Assembly: GCA_037903355.1 (NCBI GenBank)
Contig: JBAJFE010000004.1
Span: 1,240,001-1,304,000 of the forward strand
DNA length: 64,000 bases
Reading direction: 5' to 3'
From: Trichuris trichiura
Taxonomy: Eukaryota; Nematoda; Enoplea; Trichinellida; Trichuridae
Part shown: positions 34,062 to 45,102 of the stretch, piece after piece
How positions within the stretch are numbered: position 1 is the stretch's first letter
Layout: each line of letters begins with the position of its first letter
Translations under genes and position numbers: made by a program
The notes under the pieces: generated by a model
What the model saw: only the letters and a program-made list of their open reading frames with translations
Databases searched by the model: none
What the model was told of the DNA's origin: nothing

Positions 34062-34210
34062 CATTTTTAAAATGCACCGTAATACAAGCTTCAGTGTTAC
34101 ATACAAATGCAACCTAAGCGTCAGCAGCATGTACTAGTCGATTGACGGCGGCTTTGAGAGATGAAGCGAATATACAAACTAAAAATAAGCTTTTTTTAAA
34201 ATAAGAAAAC

Positions 34211-34486
34211 CTTGAAAACTGAGTGCTTTGTAGCGGGTTGGAGTTTCATAGTGTTTGACCTTCTACGGCTTTTCCCGTTTATTTGTGCTGGTATCTGTAA
34301 TTGAACGAAACAACTGCTCTACCAACGGATGGATGAGCGATTATTAGGAAAATTTGCAGAACCAATGCACTCGGCTTTATTTCAGAGCTTTCGGAACGCT
34401 CTAGAGCGGTAGAGCAGTTGTTTCGTTCAATTACCGATACCAGCACAAATAAACGGGAAAAGCCGTAGAAGATCAAACACAATGAG
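34211..34486. mobile_element. Penelope-like element tail, palindromic copy
   Basis: Left arm (about 34245-34323) and right arm (about 34408-34486) are inverted copies; the central 63 bp of each arm differ at one position. The arms contain AACGGGAAAAGCCGTAGAAG and GTAGAGCAGTTG. Between them is the PLE 3' UTR block CATCCGTTGG (minus sense). The outer left part also matches the terminal AGTTTTCAAG end of the PLE at 9359-9854. Confidence 0.75.
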
Positions 34487-35668
34487 AAAACCTGCAATAA
34501 GCTTGCGTTAATACTTAGCTGATTTAATGCATTTGTGCTAATTCTCTTTTAGAATGCGCAGCTTGTTATACGCCTTTTGAAATGGATTTTTTGTCCTTGA
34601 ACCGAACGCTCGCTGTTTGAAAAATTGTTTTTTGCTTTGTTTGCAAAAACCATTAACTTCGTTGGATCAGTTATACTTATATGGCGCAGCAACATGTCAG
34701 TAATTTGATTTTCAGAACGCAGTTACCTGAACATCATTTTTGATCGTGCTCGCGCAGTTGCATCCGAGATATTTGGTGCGTTTGTTGGACTGGCTTCGAA
34801 CAAATTAAAGATTGTATTTTTTGGAGAAAAGATAAATCGCGCGTAGTATCTTGAACGAAGTGGTTATGAGTGAAAGCAAATTTCCGTCCTCCCATCCTAC
34901 TGTATATTTGCCGGCTGTTATGTTCCGCCTCTTAAATGTTTTTCGGTACAGTAGCATACAATTTCGTTCGTGGTTTTATTACGGTAACACGTCCCGTGAG
35001 AATGCCTTGAAATCTGAGCTGAACATACATGCCGCGTTAGCTATTTCAATTAAACTTACCTGAGCATCATTATTGTTTGTGTTCGTGCGGTTGCATCCAA
35101 GACACCTGAATACTATGGTGAAGGCGCAACAAGTCTCGAAGGCTCTATACTTGTTGTCAGCAGAATTGTTTGTTAGAATTAGAGGGGACGAAAATGCACC
35201 ATTTGCGTTTACGACTGCAAATCAAAATTGATAACATTAACTACGCAAAATTTCAAGGTCTGTTCAAGAATAAAAATGCTGGAAAGATTATTTAATAATT
35301 AACATTGGTATTCTTAAAAAATGCAACCTTTTACTCAGCAATTAATTACTACTAAAAAGATCCGTTCTCATTATTCCATGCAAAATGCATGCGGTCGTTA
35401 CGAATTTCTCACGAAACAGTCAACCCATTTACTGACAATTTTATTTTGTTGTCTGGCCTGTGTGGTTTATGAAGGAATGAAAAGTCCATTCGAGTTTCGT
35501 TGGACGAATGCCATTTACTTAGACGTTACAGAAACGGCCTTTTAGATCTGCAGGTTTGAGCTGCTAAGCAGCGTAACTTTTTGGCTAATTTTATTGCCCG
35601 GTACGTGATTTTTGAGATGGCAAATCGTTTTTAGAGGTAATTTTTAGCGTTGAAATATTTTTCAGCTA
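34487..35668. other. Intergenic
   Basis: No supported gene. A 74-codon frame at 35321-35545 (+) includes a hydrophobic stretch (LLTILFCCLACVVY) but nothing recognised. TACNGTA words at 34898 and 34947. Confidence 0.4.
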
Positions 35669-36013
35669 ATGTCAAGCGGCAAACTTGGTTCCGTCGCTTC
35701 GATGTATCAGCGCAAAATTGATTTGCTGAGCAAAAAGATATTCAACCAGTTGCCAACGAAGTTGACAACGCGAAACGACAAAGTGGTCTACTGGTTTCGT
35801 CGCATGCGATTCTCGGAGAACGATTATCGTATCAATTACTATCCCCCTCATCCAATGTTTCACGCGCTTACGCAGATGCTTCGTTTTCACGGCCTCTACC
35901 GGGATGAGCACCAAGATTTCATGGATGAGTTCAAACGTATAGATATTCTTCGTGGTAAAGGACCTCCAAAGCCGGGAGAAGGAAAGCGTGCAAAACTGCG
36001 CAAGAAGGAATAA
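35669..36013 (+). CDS. MRPS33: Mitochondrial ribosomal protein S33
   Basis: 114 codons, one exon. A component of the mitochondrial small ribosomal subunit. The diagnostic C-terminal half is LRFHGLYRDEHQDFMDEF followed by RGKGPPKPGEGKRAKLRKK, nearly the vertebrate sequence (LRFLGLYRDEHQDFMDE, KGEGKR). The N-terminal half (MSSGKLGSVASMYQRKIDLL) follows the family pattern and length (human 106). The ATG sits 3 nt after TTTTTCAG, a clear 3' splice site, so a leader (cis or spliced-leader) is likely joined here. AATAAA at 36348. Confidence 0.93.
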   Translation: MSSGKLGSVASMYQRKIDLLSKKIFNQLPTKLTTRNDKVVYWFRRMRFSENDYRINYYPPHPMFHALTQMLRFHGLYRDEHQDFMDEFKRIDILRGKGPPKPGEGKRAKLRKKE

Positions 36014-36775
36014 CGATTTCTATTCGTGGCTTATTTTCGAAGCCGCATTTTTCGATTCCATGGATCATTGTGCAGAAGACTGTCTATAAAGGCTTCGAAT
36101 GGCTAGCGGTACGTTCCGAGGAATCGTGCGCCACATTTTCGAATGACTTGCGACGTTAGTGCTGCTAAAGAGTTTTGCGGGGATAAAAAAGAGTTCAGGC
36201 TATTAAAGTTTTTGTTTTTTTACTTCTAGAAAAAATTGGCTCTGAAAACCCGCGTGTACGAACAACTTCTCTATTCGGACTTGTAACTGCGTGTATATAC
36301 GGCGTTGGACTTTGCGCGTTAACTTAGGAGGTCTGATAACTTGTACTAATAAAAGGGCAGCTATATTCTTTGGAATTTCGTACAGGCTTGGGCTTACAGG
36401 TTTTATTTAAACTCGCAGGTAACGTATTCGAAACATGCTTTCTCTCATGAGCAAATGAAATTATAGACAATGAATTGTTAACAGCAAGCGTAGGAGGGTC
36501 GTGTTGTCCAGCTGGATTGCCATTGTACTATTCTGCTCATCCACCAACTGATTAAAGAGGCTCCTGCTGCACAAATAAACGTAAATGTACCGATTTCACA
36601 GTAGCGCATCAATGAAGAATGAAACAGAATGTAAACAATGATGGATACTATGAAGCAATTCCAACGTCACTCACTACTGTTTCAGTTATTTAAACGGCAT
36701 TGCTACAGTCGCTTTCGCAATTGATCCACGTTGAAATTGCGCAAGATTGCCTCACTGAAAGCCGGACGCGAAGTC
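36014..36775. other. Intergenic
   Basis: MRPS33 3' flank with AATAAA at 36348. No gene seen. Confidence 0.5.
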
Positions 36776-37159
36776 ATGAAAAACTGTTTCAAACTTCTTA
36801 CCGTCGTTGCATTCATATTTCACCAAGTTGGAATTTATGCACGCCATCATAGTAACTGTCTTTCCGTTGTACCTTTATTACACCTTATAAAATGTACACT
36901 TCGTCTAAACATTTATTTGTCATTTAGTTAAGCTTTTCATGTACGTTAATGATTCGCAGGCTAAGCAGTTCATGCATTTCTTGCAGGAATTTTCAGACGG
37001 ACATTGTACGATTCACTGAAAAAGAAAATTGCCAAATGCAGTAGCGCCGCATGCGTTGGATGGAATTTCCAAGATTTTGGTAAAACAAAACTAAGCAAAT
37101 TAGTCAAAAGCTTTTCTATTTACCATCACTCGTTCGTTGACGTAGGCATAAATTATTAA
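36776..37159 (+). CDS. Putative short secreted peptide gene (60 aa)
   Basis: Three exons that phase: 36776-36851, 36987-37079, 37146-37159 (183 nt). Donors GTAACTG and GTAAAAC and acceptors TTGCAG and ACGTAG are ordinary. The product begins MKNCFKLLTVVAFIFHQVG, a signal peptide probably cleaved after IYA. The mature part is short and basic, with an RR and a KKK, then AKCSSAACVGWNFQDFG, containing a C-x4-C pair, and ends INY. This could be a neuropeptide-like or antimicrobial peptide, but I recognise no family. The support is the coincidence of signal peptide, splice sites and phase. Confidence 0.4.
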
Positions 37160-39370
37160 TGGATATAAGAATATTAAGAGATTTCGTTAATCAGCCAAAG
37201 TTTCATTACTCTACGCAAATTCTACATACTGGAAGTACGAAAGGTTTACTGAAAGAACAAAGCTTTCGAGACGAAGGTCATCTCGTCGTCAGCACCTAAT
37301 CGAGCGAAGTGGGCCCAATCGGGATAAAAGGCAAAGCCAAGCCATTTAATCTTGCCATGATGGCCCTAGTATGGCCCTTCTACAGTAAGATTTAAATGTA
37401 GGTTCGTATTTAAATAGGCGTTTCGCGCAGCGCTCTTTTGGCTTCTTGAAACTTTACCATTTATTTATTTTACTTGAAGAGTCAGAAATCAACCCACCTG
37501 TGGAAACAAACAGCGTACTGCTAACAGTTAAGCTGGCACCAACTGATGAGGTTTGCTCGCTTAACTGATAGGGTAACCGTTTCACACGAAATGGGCAAGT
37601 TTTTAATTTTTGAGTTGAAACAGGTAAACGACAAACTCTGCGAGATGAACACTTGAGAAGGAGGATCACCTGACGAAGCGTTTATTTAGAAACGAACCTG
37701 CATTAAGGACTTGAATACAGTACCCCCAACTCTTGAATGGAAAGCTGGCAAGCTTAATTCTTGCTCGTAAAAGGTTAACATTTACGCAAGATCATCCGGC
37801 TGGCCTTTGCCGTTGCCCAAATTGCTTAGCCGCTCGATCAGACACTGACGGCGGGATGGGACAGGTCCCAATAGTTTCGTTTTTTCGAAGCAGTTTTCCT
37901 AGCGGGAACGATAGTTCCCATAAGAGAATGCGCGCGTTAAGAATAATATTGATTTTCTTAATTTGTTGCTAAAAAACTGCGTAAATCAGGCATTGGTGCG
38001 CATTTAAGGCGTCTTTGAATACGCAACAAAAAAGTTAACAATTTACAGAATGGACTAGTGGAAAAGCAGCTGCTAAGAATAAACGCGTTAAGTAAAACCA
38101 GGTGGGAGTTCAGTGCGGAGCGACAGAAAAAAAGTTTCTTAATGTTAAAAATTAGAAAAGAATATGTCGTGAATATTTTGGGGTTTATTATCAAATAATA
38201 TAGATTAATAAGAGGCAGGAAGCGTACAAGTAATTAGTAATAACTGCATGATTAAACAGGTTCAAACTGCTACAGTAAAAATAAAGATAATGAGGTTCTA
38301 TTATATTCTTGAGCTTTTATTTTTAGCTCTTTAGCTTCCTGGTTACAGATAGACCTTCGCTTACTACATCTCATTTTTCTTGTAATTCATCTTTGTTTAT
38401 AGCTTGCAAATTTAACAAAGAGAGCTTTTGTTGAAACACCACTCGGAATCACAGTACAGTAACTGAATGCAGGTCAACAAGAAAAAAAATTTAAATTTTA
38501 AGTTCAGTTTGTGACGATCTGTCTATACCATTCAAGCTAAAGCTAAAAGTAGACTCCTATTGGGCAAACAAAAGTCTTTTTCCAGCTTAAACGCGGGTAA
38601 TGTAAATTTATCGTTAGTAAATGCAGAGAGCTAAATGCTCCCTGCATTTACTGCCGTACTGTACCTCCTAGAGACGATGTCAGTTTTCTGATTCTTTTCA
38701 TTGCTTTTTTTTCACGCAGAAGTTACTTGTATGGCTTGGAAGCGATTCAAGTACTCTTTTATAAAAATCTAGCTTGTTTAACATTATACACGCGTTTCTG
38801 TAAAAGTTCAGTGAAACATTTTAAGCGGGCGTATGCATTCTTCAAGAAGTTTTCCAGTGCCATACAGTTGCAGATGTCGCGCTTGCAGCTGTCTGGCAAT
38901 ACGGCCATCTTAATTGAAGAAGCTTAGCGCTGGCTTCTCAAAAAAATTACTTAACGTGATTGCGTCAAGCATTTATTCTACTTTATTTTTTTAAAATTCT
39001 TCGTTGTAACAACGACTGCTTTTCCCCCTTCGGATAATAATAGTATTTAACTTGAAAATAACCTGAAAACAGGTTACTGTAACGCTTGGTTTAAATATTT
39101 GAATTTTGCCTCGCTAGTTGAATAGAACTAATTTAGACGTAGGTTGCGAATTTTTGTTAATCCATCCTTAGTGTATCGGCAATCTGGTTGTTAATCATCT
39201 GAGCAGAATGTCTATGACCAAAAAAGGGAAAAAGCTGCAGATTTAATTGAAGCTAACTTAAGCGCAACTCGGAACTCTGATCGGTTGCAACAATATACCG
39301 TTAAACGCGATGCGACCAATTCAAATATTTACATTGCTTGGTTGAGAGCAATTTCGTCTCACTTTTTCAG
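37160..39370. other. Intergenic, 2.2 kb
   Basis: No supported gene. Short frames (37454-37669 -, 37733-37972 +, 37958-38194 -, 38727-38927 +) show no family. It may contain the missing 5' exon(s) of the EB-domain gene. TACNGTA words at 37381, 38271, 38455, 38657 and 39075. Confidence 0.45.
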
Positions 39371-39578
39371 GAGAAAGCTGTTTCAGCGACGATAACTGTA
39401 CGGAGCCGTACATGGTTTGCATACATGGAAAATGCGATTGCAATAAATATACCCGCAGAGTGGAGGACTTTTGCGATCCAACTGGTAAGACGTTCGTAGA
39501 AAACAAACTACGCAAAGTACTCGTTAAATGAATGACGTTTCTGAAAGTTACAACTTTTCTATTACTACACAATGAGAC

Positions 39579-39648
<70 letters not shown>

Positions 39649-40266
39649 CAATGTTTAAATGAGCGACAGCTACCCATGAAATCAATAATTCTTTTAGACA
39701 TTTGAAATTGTTCATGTGAAATGAAGCAGTATTAAGCTATTAAAGTCAGTCTCAAAAAGTCATCAGCTCTACTAGGCTTGTATGACTTAGTGGTCATTCG
39801 CTCAGTCCTCTAAAGACTATTGAGTACTTTAAGGAATGTCTAACCGCTTCCACGCTACCTTATTTACTTTTCAGATTGGAGATGTCCTCATGGCGACATC
39901 TACAAAGATGCCGACGGATCAAGCGAGTTATGCAGGTCAAATCTTAAATCTTACAACGATATCTGCGACAGCGGTTATTACTGCAATCCAATTGATGACG
40001 TCAGCGGACAAACCGGTAACATAACTGTGAATGGAATCTGCTGTCCAAAGCACAAAAAAGTTAGCGACGGTGTAATAAAAACAAGAGCCGTTTGTCCAGT
40101 GGGCAAACCATTGGACGTATACAGTGATTGCAAACGCTACTGCCCGGAGAAGACGCACTTCTGCCACAAGGATCCCTACCTTACACACTTAAAAGAACTA
40201 TGCTGCCCACGCGCATGTCATAAAGGCTTTTATTTCAACGGATTCAGCTGCATCTCAAGATTATAG
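39371..40266 (+). CDS. Secreted cysteine-rich protein with EB-type modules (5' end missing)
   Basis: Two exons: 39371-39484 and 39875-40266. The first is a compact EB-like module (ESCFSDDNCTEPYMVCIHGK, then CDCNKY and FCDPT). The second has RCPHGDIYKDADG, a CNPIDD stretch, GICCPKHKK, and a final Cys-rich segment with RAVCPVGKPLDVYSDCKRYC, LCCPRAC and a C-terminal SCISRL. The GxCCPxH and PVGxPL patterns are like the EB/lustrin repeats of nematode secreted and matrix proteins. About 20 cysteines, no membrane helix. The signal-peptide exon was not found upstream. The intron holds the (AG)n tract. Exact role unknown. Confidence 0.7.
39582..39645. repeat. (AG)n microsatellite, 64 bp
   Basis: Uninterrupted AG dinucleotide run in the intron of the EB-domain gene. 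Confidence 0.97.
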
Positions 40267-40741
40267 CGCAGACTCAGACGTTATGTAAATTTAAATGATA
40301 ATTGAGAAAAGTAAACATCCAGTTTCACTCGCCTTCTCCTTCACAGCGCTCAAAATTTAAGAGCTTATTTGCATAAAGGATTACTTTATGCAAATAAGCT
40401 TTTGAATTTTACTGTTGCATCGTCAGCTTGATAGAAGGCCAAATGAGTTTATTCAAATTCACGCAAGCTTTGCTGACTCACTACTGACAATTGAAGGTAC
40501 ATGTTCAAGACACGTTCGCTTAATTAGCATATTTTCAAATTTTCCATGACTACTTCTCCCGCTATGAAGGCGAGCCAAAATCGCGAGATCCCGCCGGCGC
40601 AATAACCTACCGCGGAAGGAGAAAACTAACACCGCCATTGGAACCCAATATGTACAATCAAAAAAAAAAGCAGCAATAGCTACTTTTTCATCATCAAAGT
40701 TACCGCTCGTTTTTTAGAGGTTGATAAAAGCTTTGATCGCT
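40267..40741. other. Convergent intergenic spacer
   Basis: Between the + EB-domain gene and the - SAM synthetase. A short inverted pair TTTATGCAAATAAGCTT/AAGAGCTTATTTGCATAAAG lies near 40360-40404. No gene. Confidence 0.5.
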
Positions 40742-42642
40742 TTATCTGCTGGACGTCGCGCCTCTGATTTTTGCGGCTACGCAAGGAGGGATTATCAACT
40801 TCTTCGCTTTTTCCCAAGGGAAATCTTCGTGGCCAAAATGACCATTTTCCGACGTGGATCGATAGATTGGACGCCTAAGGTTCAATTCGCTGAAAGAACT
40901 CACTTGGGATAAAAATATGCAAAATTTTTAAAGCAAACAAGCTTATACTTAATGATTGCACCGGCGCGGAGATTGAAGTTGGACTTGACCACATCGAGTA
41001 GTTCAGCTTCGGAAAGGAGAGACGTCCCGTAAGAAAAGATCGTTAGGCTTACGGGGTCAATGGAACCAATACCATAGGCAATCTATGCGTGATGAAAAAA
41101 AGGGTAAAATTTTTCGAATGATCGTTGCGAGTAAGCTGCGAACCTGAATCAGCACTCGACGACACAAACCGGCTACAACCAATGATTTGGCTATCCAACG
41201 CGCGGCGTAAGCGGCCGACCTGTCCATCTTACTTGGATCCTTGCCAGAAAAGGAGCCACCGCCGTGGGCACCCCAACCGCCATAAGTGTCTACTATAATT
41301 TTTCGCCCGGTAAGCCCGGCGTCACCCATTGGTCCACCATGCCAAAATGTGCCGCAAGGATTCAAATGGACTTGCGTCTTGTCGTCTATATACTGAGAAG
41401 GGCAGACTGGAAGAACAACTTCCTCTAGCAGTTGCTTCCGCAGCTTTTCCAGCGAAATATCCGGCGAATGTTGAACGGACATGACAATCGAGTGCAAGCG
41501 TAGTGGTACGCAGGCTCCATTTTCAAATTTGTACGCTACCGTAACCTGAACATGATTAGAAGGTTACATTCGAAGGCGAAACTATACGGTCAAGGCTAAC
41601 TTGACTCTTTGCGTCCGGTCTAGCCCACGGCAATGACGATGACTCGCGCAACATTTGATATCTGGCGGTTAGCCTATGGGCCAATAGCAACGTCAATGGC
41701 ATGCATTCTGGAGTTTCGTCGGTTGCGTAGCCAAACATCAAACCCTATTGTCATATAATAAAGGCAACGGAATAAAAAAAAGGAAATAAAAATACCTGAT
41801 CCGATGCCGTAACTTTCACCTCTCCATTTTTGTATGCTCGCTCGGTCCGAGGAGAGGAGCTGTGTGTAATTGCTAATAGTACATTGCAAGTATTGCCATC
41901 AAATCCTATTTGGCAAATGACTATTAGGGGATTTGTGGCCAAAGCAGCTTTCAACAGCTCGCCTATACCTTTTGAACTATCGTTGTATCCAATCCTTAGT
42001 ATGGTATTTCGAGCTACTTGTTCGTAATCGATTCTTGCGGTGCTTTCAACTTTGCCAAGCAACATGATCAGCCCAGTTTTTGCCGCTGCCTCTAAAAGGG
42101 AACTGTTACGCGATCAGGCTTGTATACTGCTCGAAAATTATTAAAACCACTTACCACACGATACTTTCGAGAAGGGATCCTCAGTAAGATAAGCGTCGAG
42201 GATAGCATCACAAACTATGTCGCACAACTTGTCTGAAAGCGTAAAGCACTACGTACAACCTTCCTTTAACTTGTTAAACAGAGCTGCTTAAGCAAGTGGC
42301 AAAAAGCGCTGCCCTAAGTGAAGAACGTTGCTGGCAAATGAGTAGTCTGGAGGAGGAGGAGGTTAGCCGCCTTATCAAGAATTGTTGCAAGACATTATTT
42401 TAAAAATTACGAAAGATGGATGGGATGTTTAGGTAAAAGGGCGAAGAGGTAAAATACTTTAGCAGACTGCCACGTTATGCGACGAATATTAAAATGCAAT
42501 CCGTACCCGGATGGCCTACGCCAACGCTTTCGGAAGTGAACAAAAAGCTCTCTTCACCGTTACTACCACATTGGGCAATTCGTCGTTGGTCTGCTGGAAC
42601 GGTTCGCTCATCGCCGTCTTGCGTTAGGCTTCCGGTAGTCAT
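40742..42642 (-). CDS. MAT: S-adenosylmethionine synthetase (divergent)
   Basis: Makes SAM from methionine and ATP in the cytosol. Eight exons: 42642-42507, 42232-42155, 42091-41969, 41905-41796, 41744-41601, 41545-41144, 41082-40949, 40889-40742; total 1275 nt (424 aa; human MAT2A 395). Family blocks: [15 protein letters not shown] (ATP site, split by intron 1), [73 protein letters not shown] (P-loop-like), [16 protein letters not shown], and [11 protein letters not shown] at the end. Odd points: the conserved hexapeptide GAGDQG reads TASDQG, QPSGRFVIGGP reads [11 protein letters not shown], and there is a short C-terminal extension ([12 protein letters not shown]). The lysine and aspartate ligands I can place are kept. 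It may be a diverged paralogue with reduced or altered activity. Introns are mostly 45-65 nt; the first is 274 nt. Confidence 0.94.
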
Positions 42643-43198
42643 TTCAACAACGGATAAACAAGGAATCGGTCGAAATATTTAACTGGTCAGCCTGGAGAAC
42701 TTGAAGTATTCAAATTCAAAGCAGTTTCTTTATTTAAACATAAAATGATGGAAAAGTACAGTAATTCAGTTGTCAGGCAATACGGACGTCAATGCTTAAC
42801 AGCTACTGACTATCGAATTTGCTCTATCGTTAAACACGTCTTAGAAATTGGCTCTAAACCGGCTGGCCTTGGCTTTTTGTCAACAACTGCGCAAACCGTA
42901 GTCGTTTTTGATGGTAACCCTTTGAAGTCTTTGAAAAGTCATAAGTGACTGTAATTCATTTACGGTTTAGCGAAAAAACTGGATAAACTTCATTTTTGAC
43001 CGACTTTCTGATCGGATAACGAATTGCTGCTTTCGAAAATGAAAAAATCGTTTCTAACTTGTTGTGCAGCTAGAACGCCAATTTGCGCCTTCTCCGAGCA
43101 GCGTCAAATAATTACGTTAATAAGGAAACGCTAATTACGCACGCTGTTAACCTTAATGTATAGGCTCAAGGACTCTGTCTGTTTATGAAAATTCAACG
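42643..43198. other. SAM synthetase upstream region
   Basis: Probable promoter. From about 42760 the DNA loosely resembles the satellite unit (CAGTTGTCAGGCAATACGG), possibly a decayed outlying copy. No gene. Confidence 0.4.
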
Positions 43199-44560
43199 TT
43201 TACTGATTGTCAGGTAGAGACGGTAATTGATTATGAATATTCAGGTTTGTTCAGGCAAATAGTCATTGTCAGTAAATGAAAGAGCATTTTGAGATAAATT
43301 CATCAATTTCAAGCCGAATTGCGCAGATGAATAGACAGTGTTTGTTTCGTACGACGTTAGCAAAGCATGTTTTTGAAACTTCAAAATTTGCTGATAATCA
43401 GGTACGAACGGTAATTGCTTATGAATATTCCCCTTTGTTCACGCACATAGTAGCTACGAATAGATGAGGGAACAGTTCGCGAAAAGTTCGTCAATTTCAA
43501 GTCGTACTGCATAGACGGATAGGCGGCGTTTGTTTTGTACGCAGCTAGCAAAGAGACTTTTTGAATATTCAAAATTTACTGATAGTCAGGTAGAGACGGT
43601 AATTGCTGATGAATATTCCATTTTGTTCAGACAGATAGTAACTGTCAGTAAATGAAAGAGCACAAGATAAATTCGTCAATTTCAAGCCGAACTGCGCAGA
43701 CGAATAGGCAGTGTTTGTTTTGTACGCATTTAGCAAAGCACGTTTTGAAAATTCAAAATTTACTGATAATCAGGTACGAACGATAATTGCTTATGAATAT
43801 TTCCCTTTCTTCACGCATATAGCAACTATCAATAAATTAGGGAACAGTTCAGGATAAGTTCGACAATTTCAAGGCGTACTGCGTGCACGGATAGACAGGG
43901 TTTGTTCTGTACGCAGCTAGCAAAGAAACTTTTTGAAAATTCAAAATTTACTGATAATCAGGTAGAGACGAAAATTGCTTATGAATATTTCACTTTGTTC
44001 AGACAAATAGTAAGTGTCAGTAAATGAAAGAGCACAAGATAAATTCGTCAATTTCAAGCCGAACTGCGCAGACGAATAGGCAGTGTTTGTTTTGTACGCA
44101 TTTAGCAAAGCACGTTTTGAAAATTCAAAGTTTAATGATAATTAGGTACGAACGATAATTGCTTATGAATATTTCCCTTTCTTCACGCATATAGTAACTA
44201 TCAATAAATTAGGGAACAGTTCAGGATTACGTTCGTCAATTTCAAGCCCTACTGCGTAGACGGATAGACGGCGTTTATTTTGTACGCAGTTAGCAAAGAA
44301 ACTTTTTGAAAATTCGAAGTTTAATGATAATCAGGTACGAAGGACAATTGCTTACGAATACTTCCCTTTCTTCACGCATATAGTAACTATCAATAAATTA
44401 GGGAACAGATCAGGATTAAGTTCGTCAATTTCAAGCCGTGCTGCGCAGACGGACAGACGGCGTTTATTTTGTACGCAGTTAGCAAAGAAACCTTTTGAAA
44501 ATTCAAAATTTACTGATAATCAGGTAAAAACGGTAGTTGTTTTTGAATGTTCCAATTTTT
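43199..44560. repeat. Tandem satellite, about 188-bp units, two alternating types
   Basis: Anchored on CAGGTA/TAGGTA, units start at 43211, 43399, 43587, 43771, 43959, 44143, 44332 and 44521 (partial), spacing 184-189 bp. Type A units read GTAGAGACG...AATGAAAGAGCA...GCATTTAGCAAAGC; type B units read GTACGAACG...TTAGGGAACAG...GCAGTTAGCAAAGAAAC. Order is A-B-A-B-A-B-B, so the higher-order unit is about 376 bp. No coding potential. Confidence 0.9.
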
Positions 44561-45102
44561 CTATCGTCTAATGCAATATTGAAAATAGAAAATTCAAAAA
44601 TATCATTTAATTTCCGCGCTTGATATTCTTTGAGAAAAGCCAATTGCTCAGCTGTATTCTTCGTTCAATTTTTGACTAACCCGCGTAGGTACGATATTTC
44701 CCTGAACAGAAGTTCGTTCAAACTAAGCAGATCTTCTTTGAGATCTCTTCTGCCGTCTAATTTGACTTTATAAAACACAAAAAATATAACAGTAAATTTT
44801 TGGAAAAATTAATAATTAAATTACCTCACGTTCAGTGCACTCTACGTGAAACTGAACCACTATTTCTATTGCGAACTTATGTTTAATAAGGTTTTCAACA
44901 ATCACGTGACCAGATCGTTCCGGCAACTTGAACGACTTTAGCTAATGCTTAAAAACATTATGGACTCCGCGTCTTTCCATGTGAAAAATTGCTAACAGAA
45001 AAGTAGCGCTTTTTTAGGAAGCAACAGAAAAGATCATACGGACGACATTGTTCTAGTTCCATTTAACATTCAAAGCAGTAAACATATAATAGATAACATT
45101 AC
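44561..45102. other. Intergenic
   Basis: Between satellite and the SREK1 stop. AT-rich, no gene seen; probably part of the SREK1 3' UTR. Confidence 0.5.

Noticed and set aside
43199..44560. CRISPR-like array.
   Set aside because: Units are about 188 bp, contiguous and without spacers. It is a satellite, and the genome is eukaryotic.
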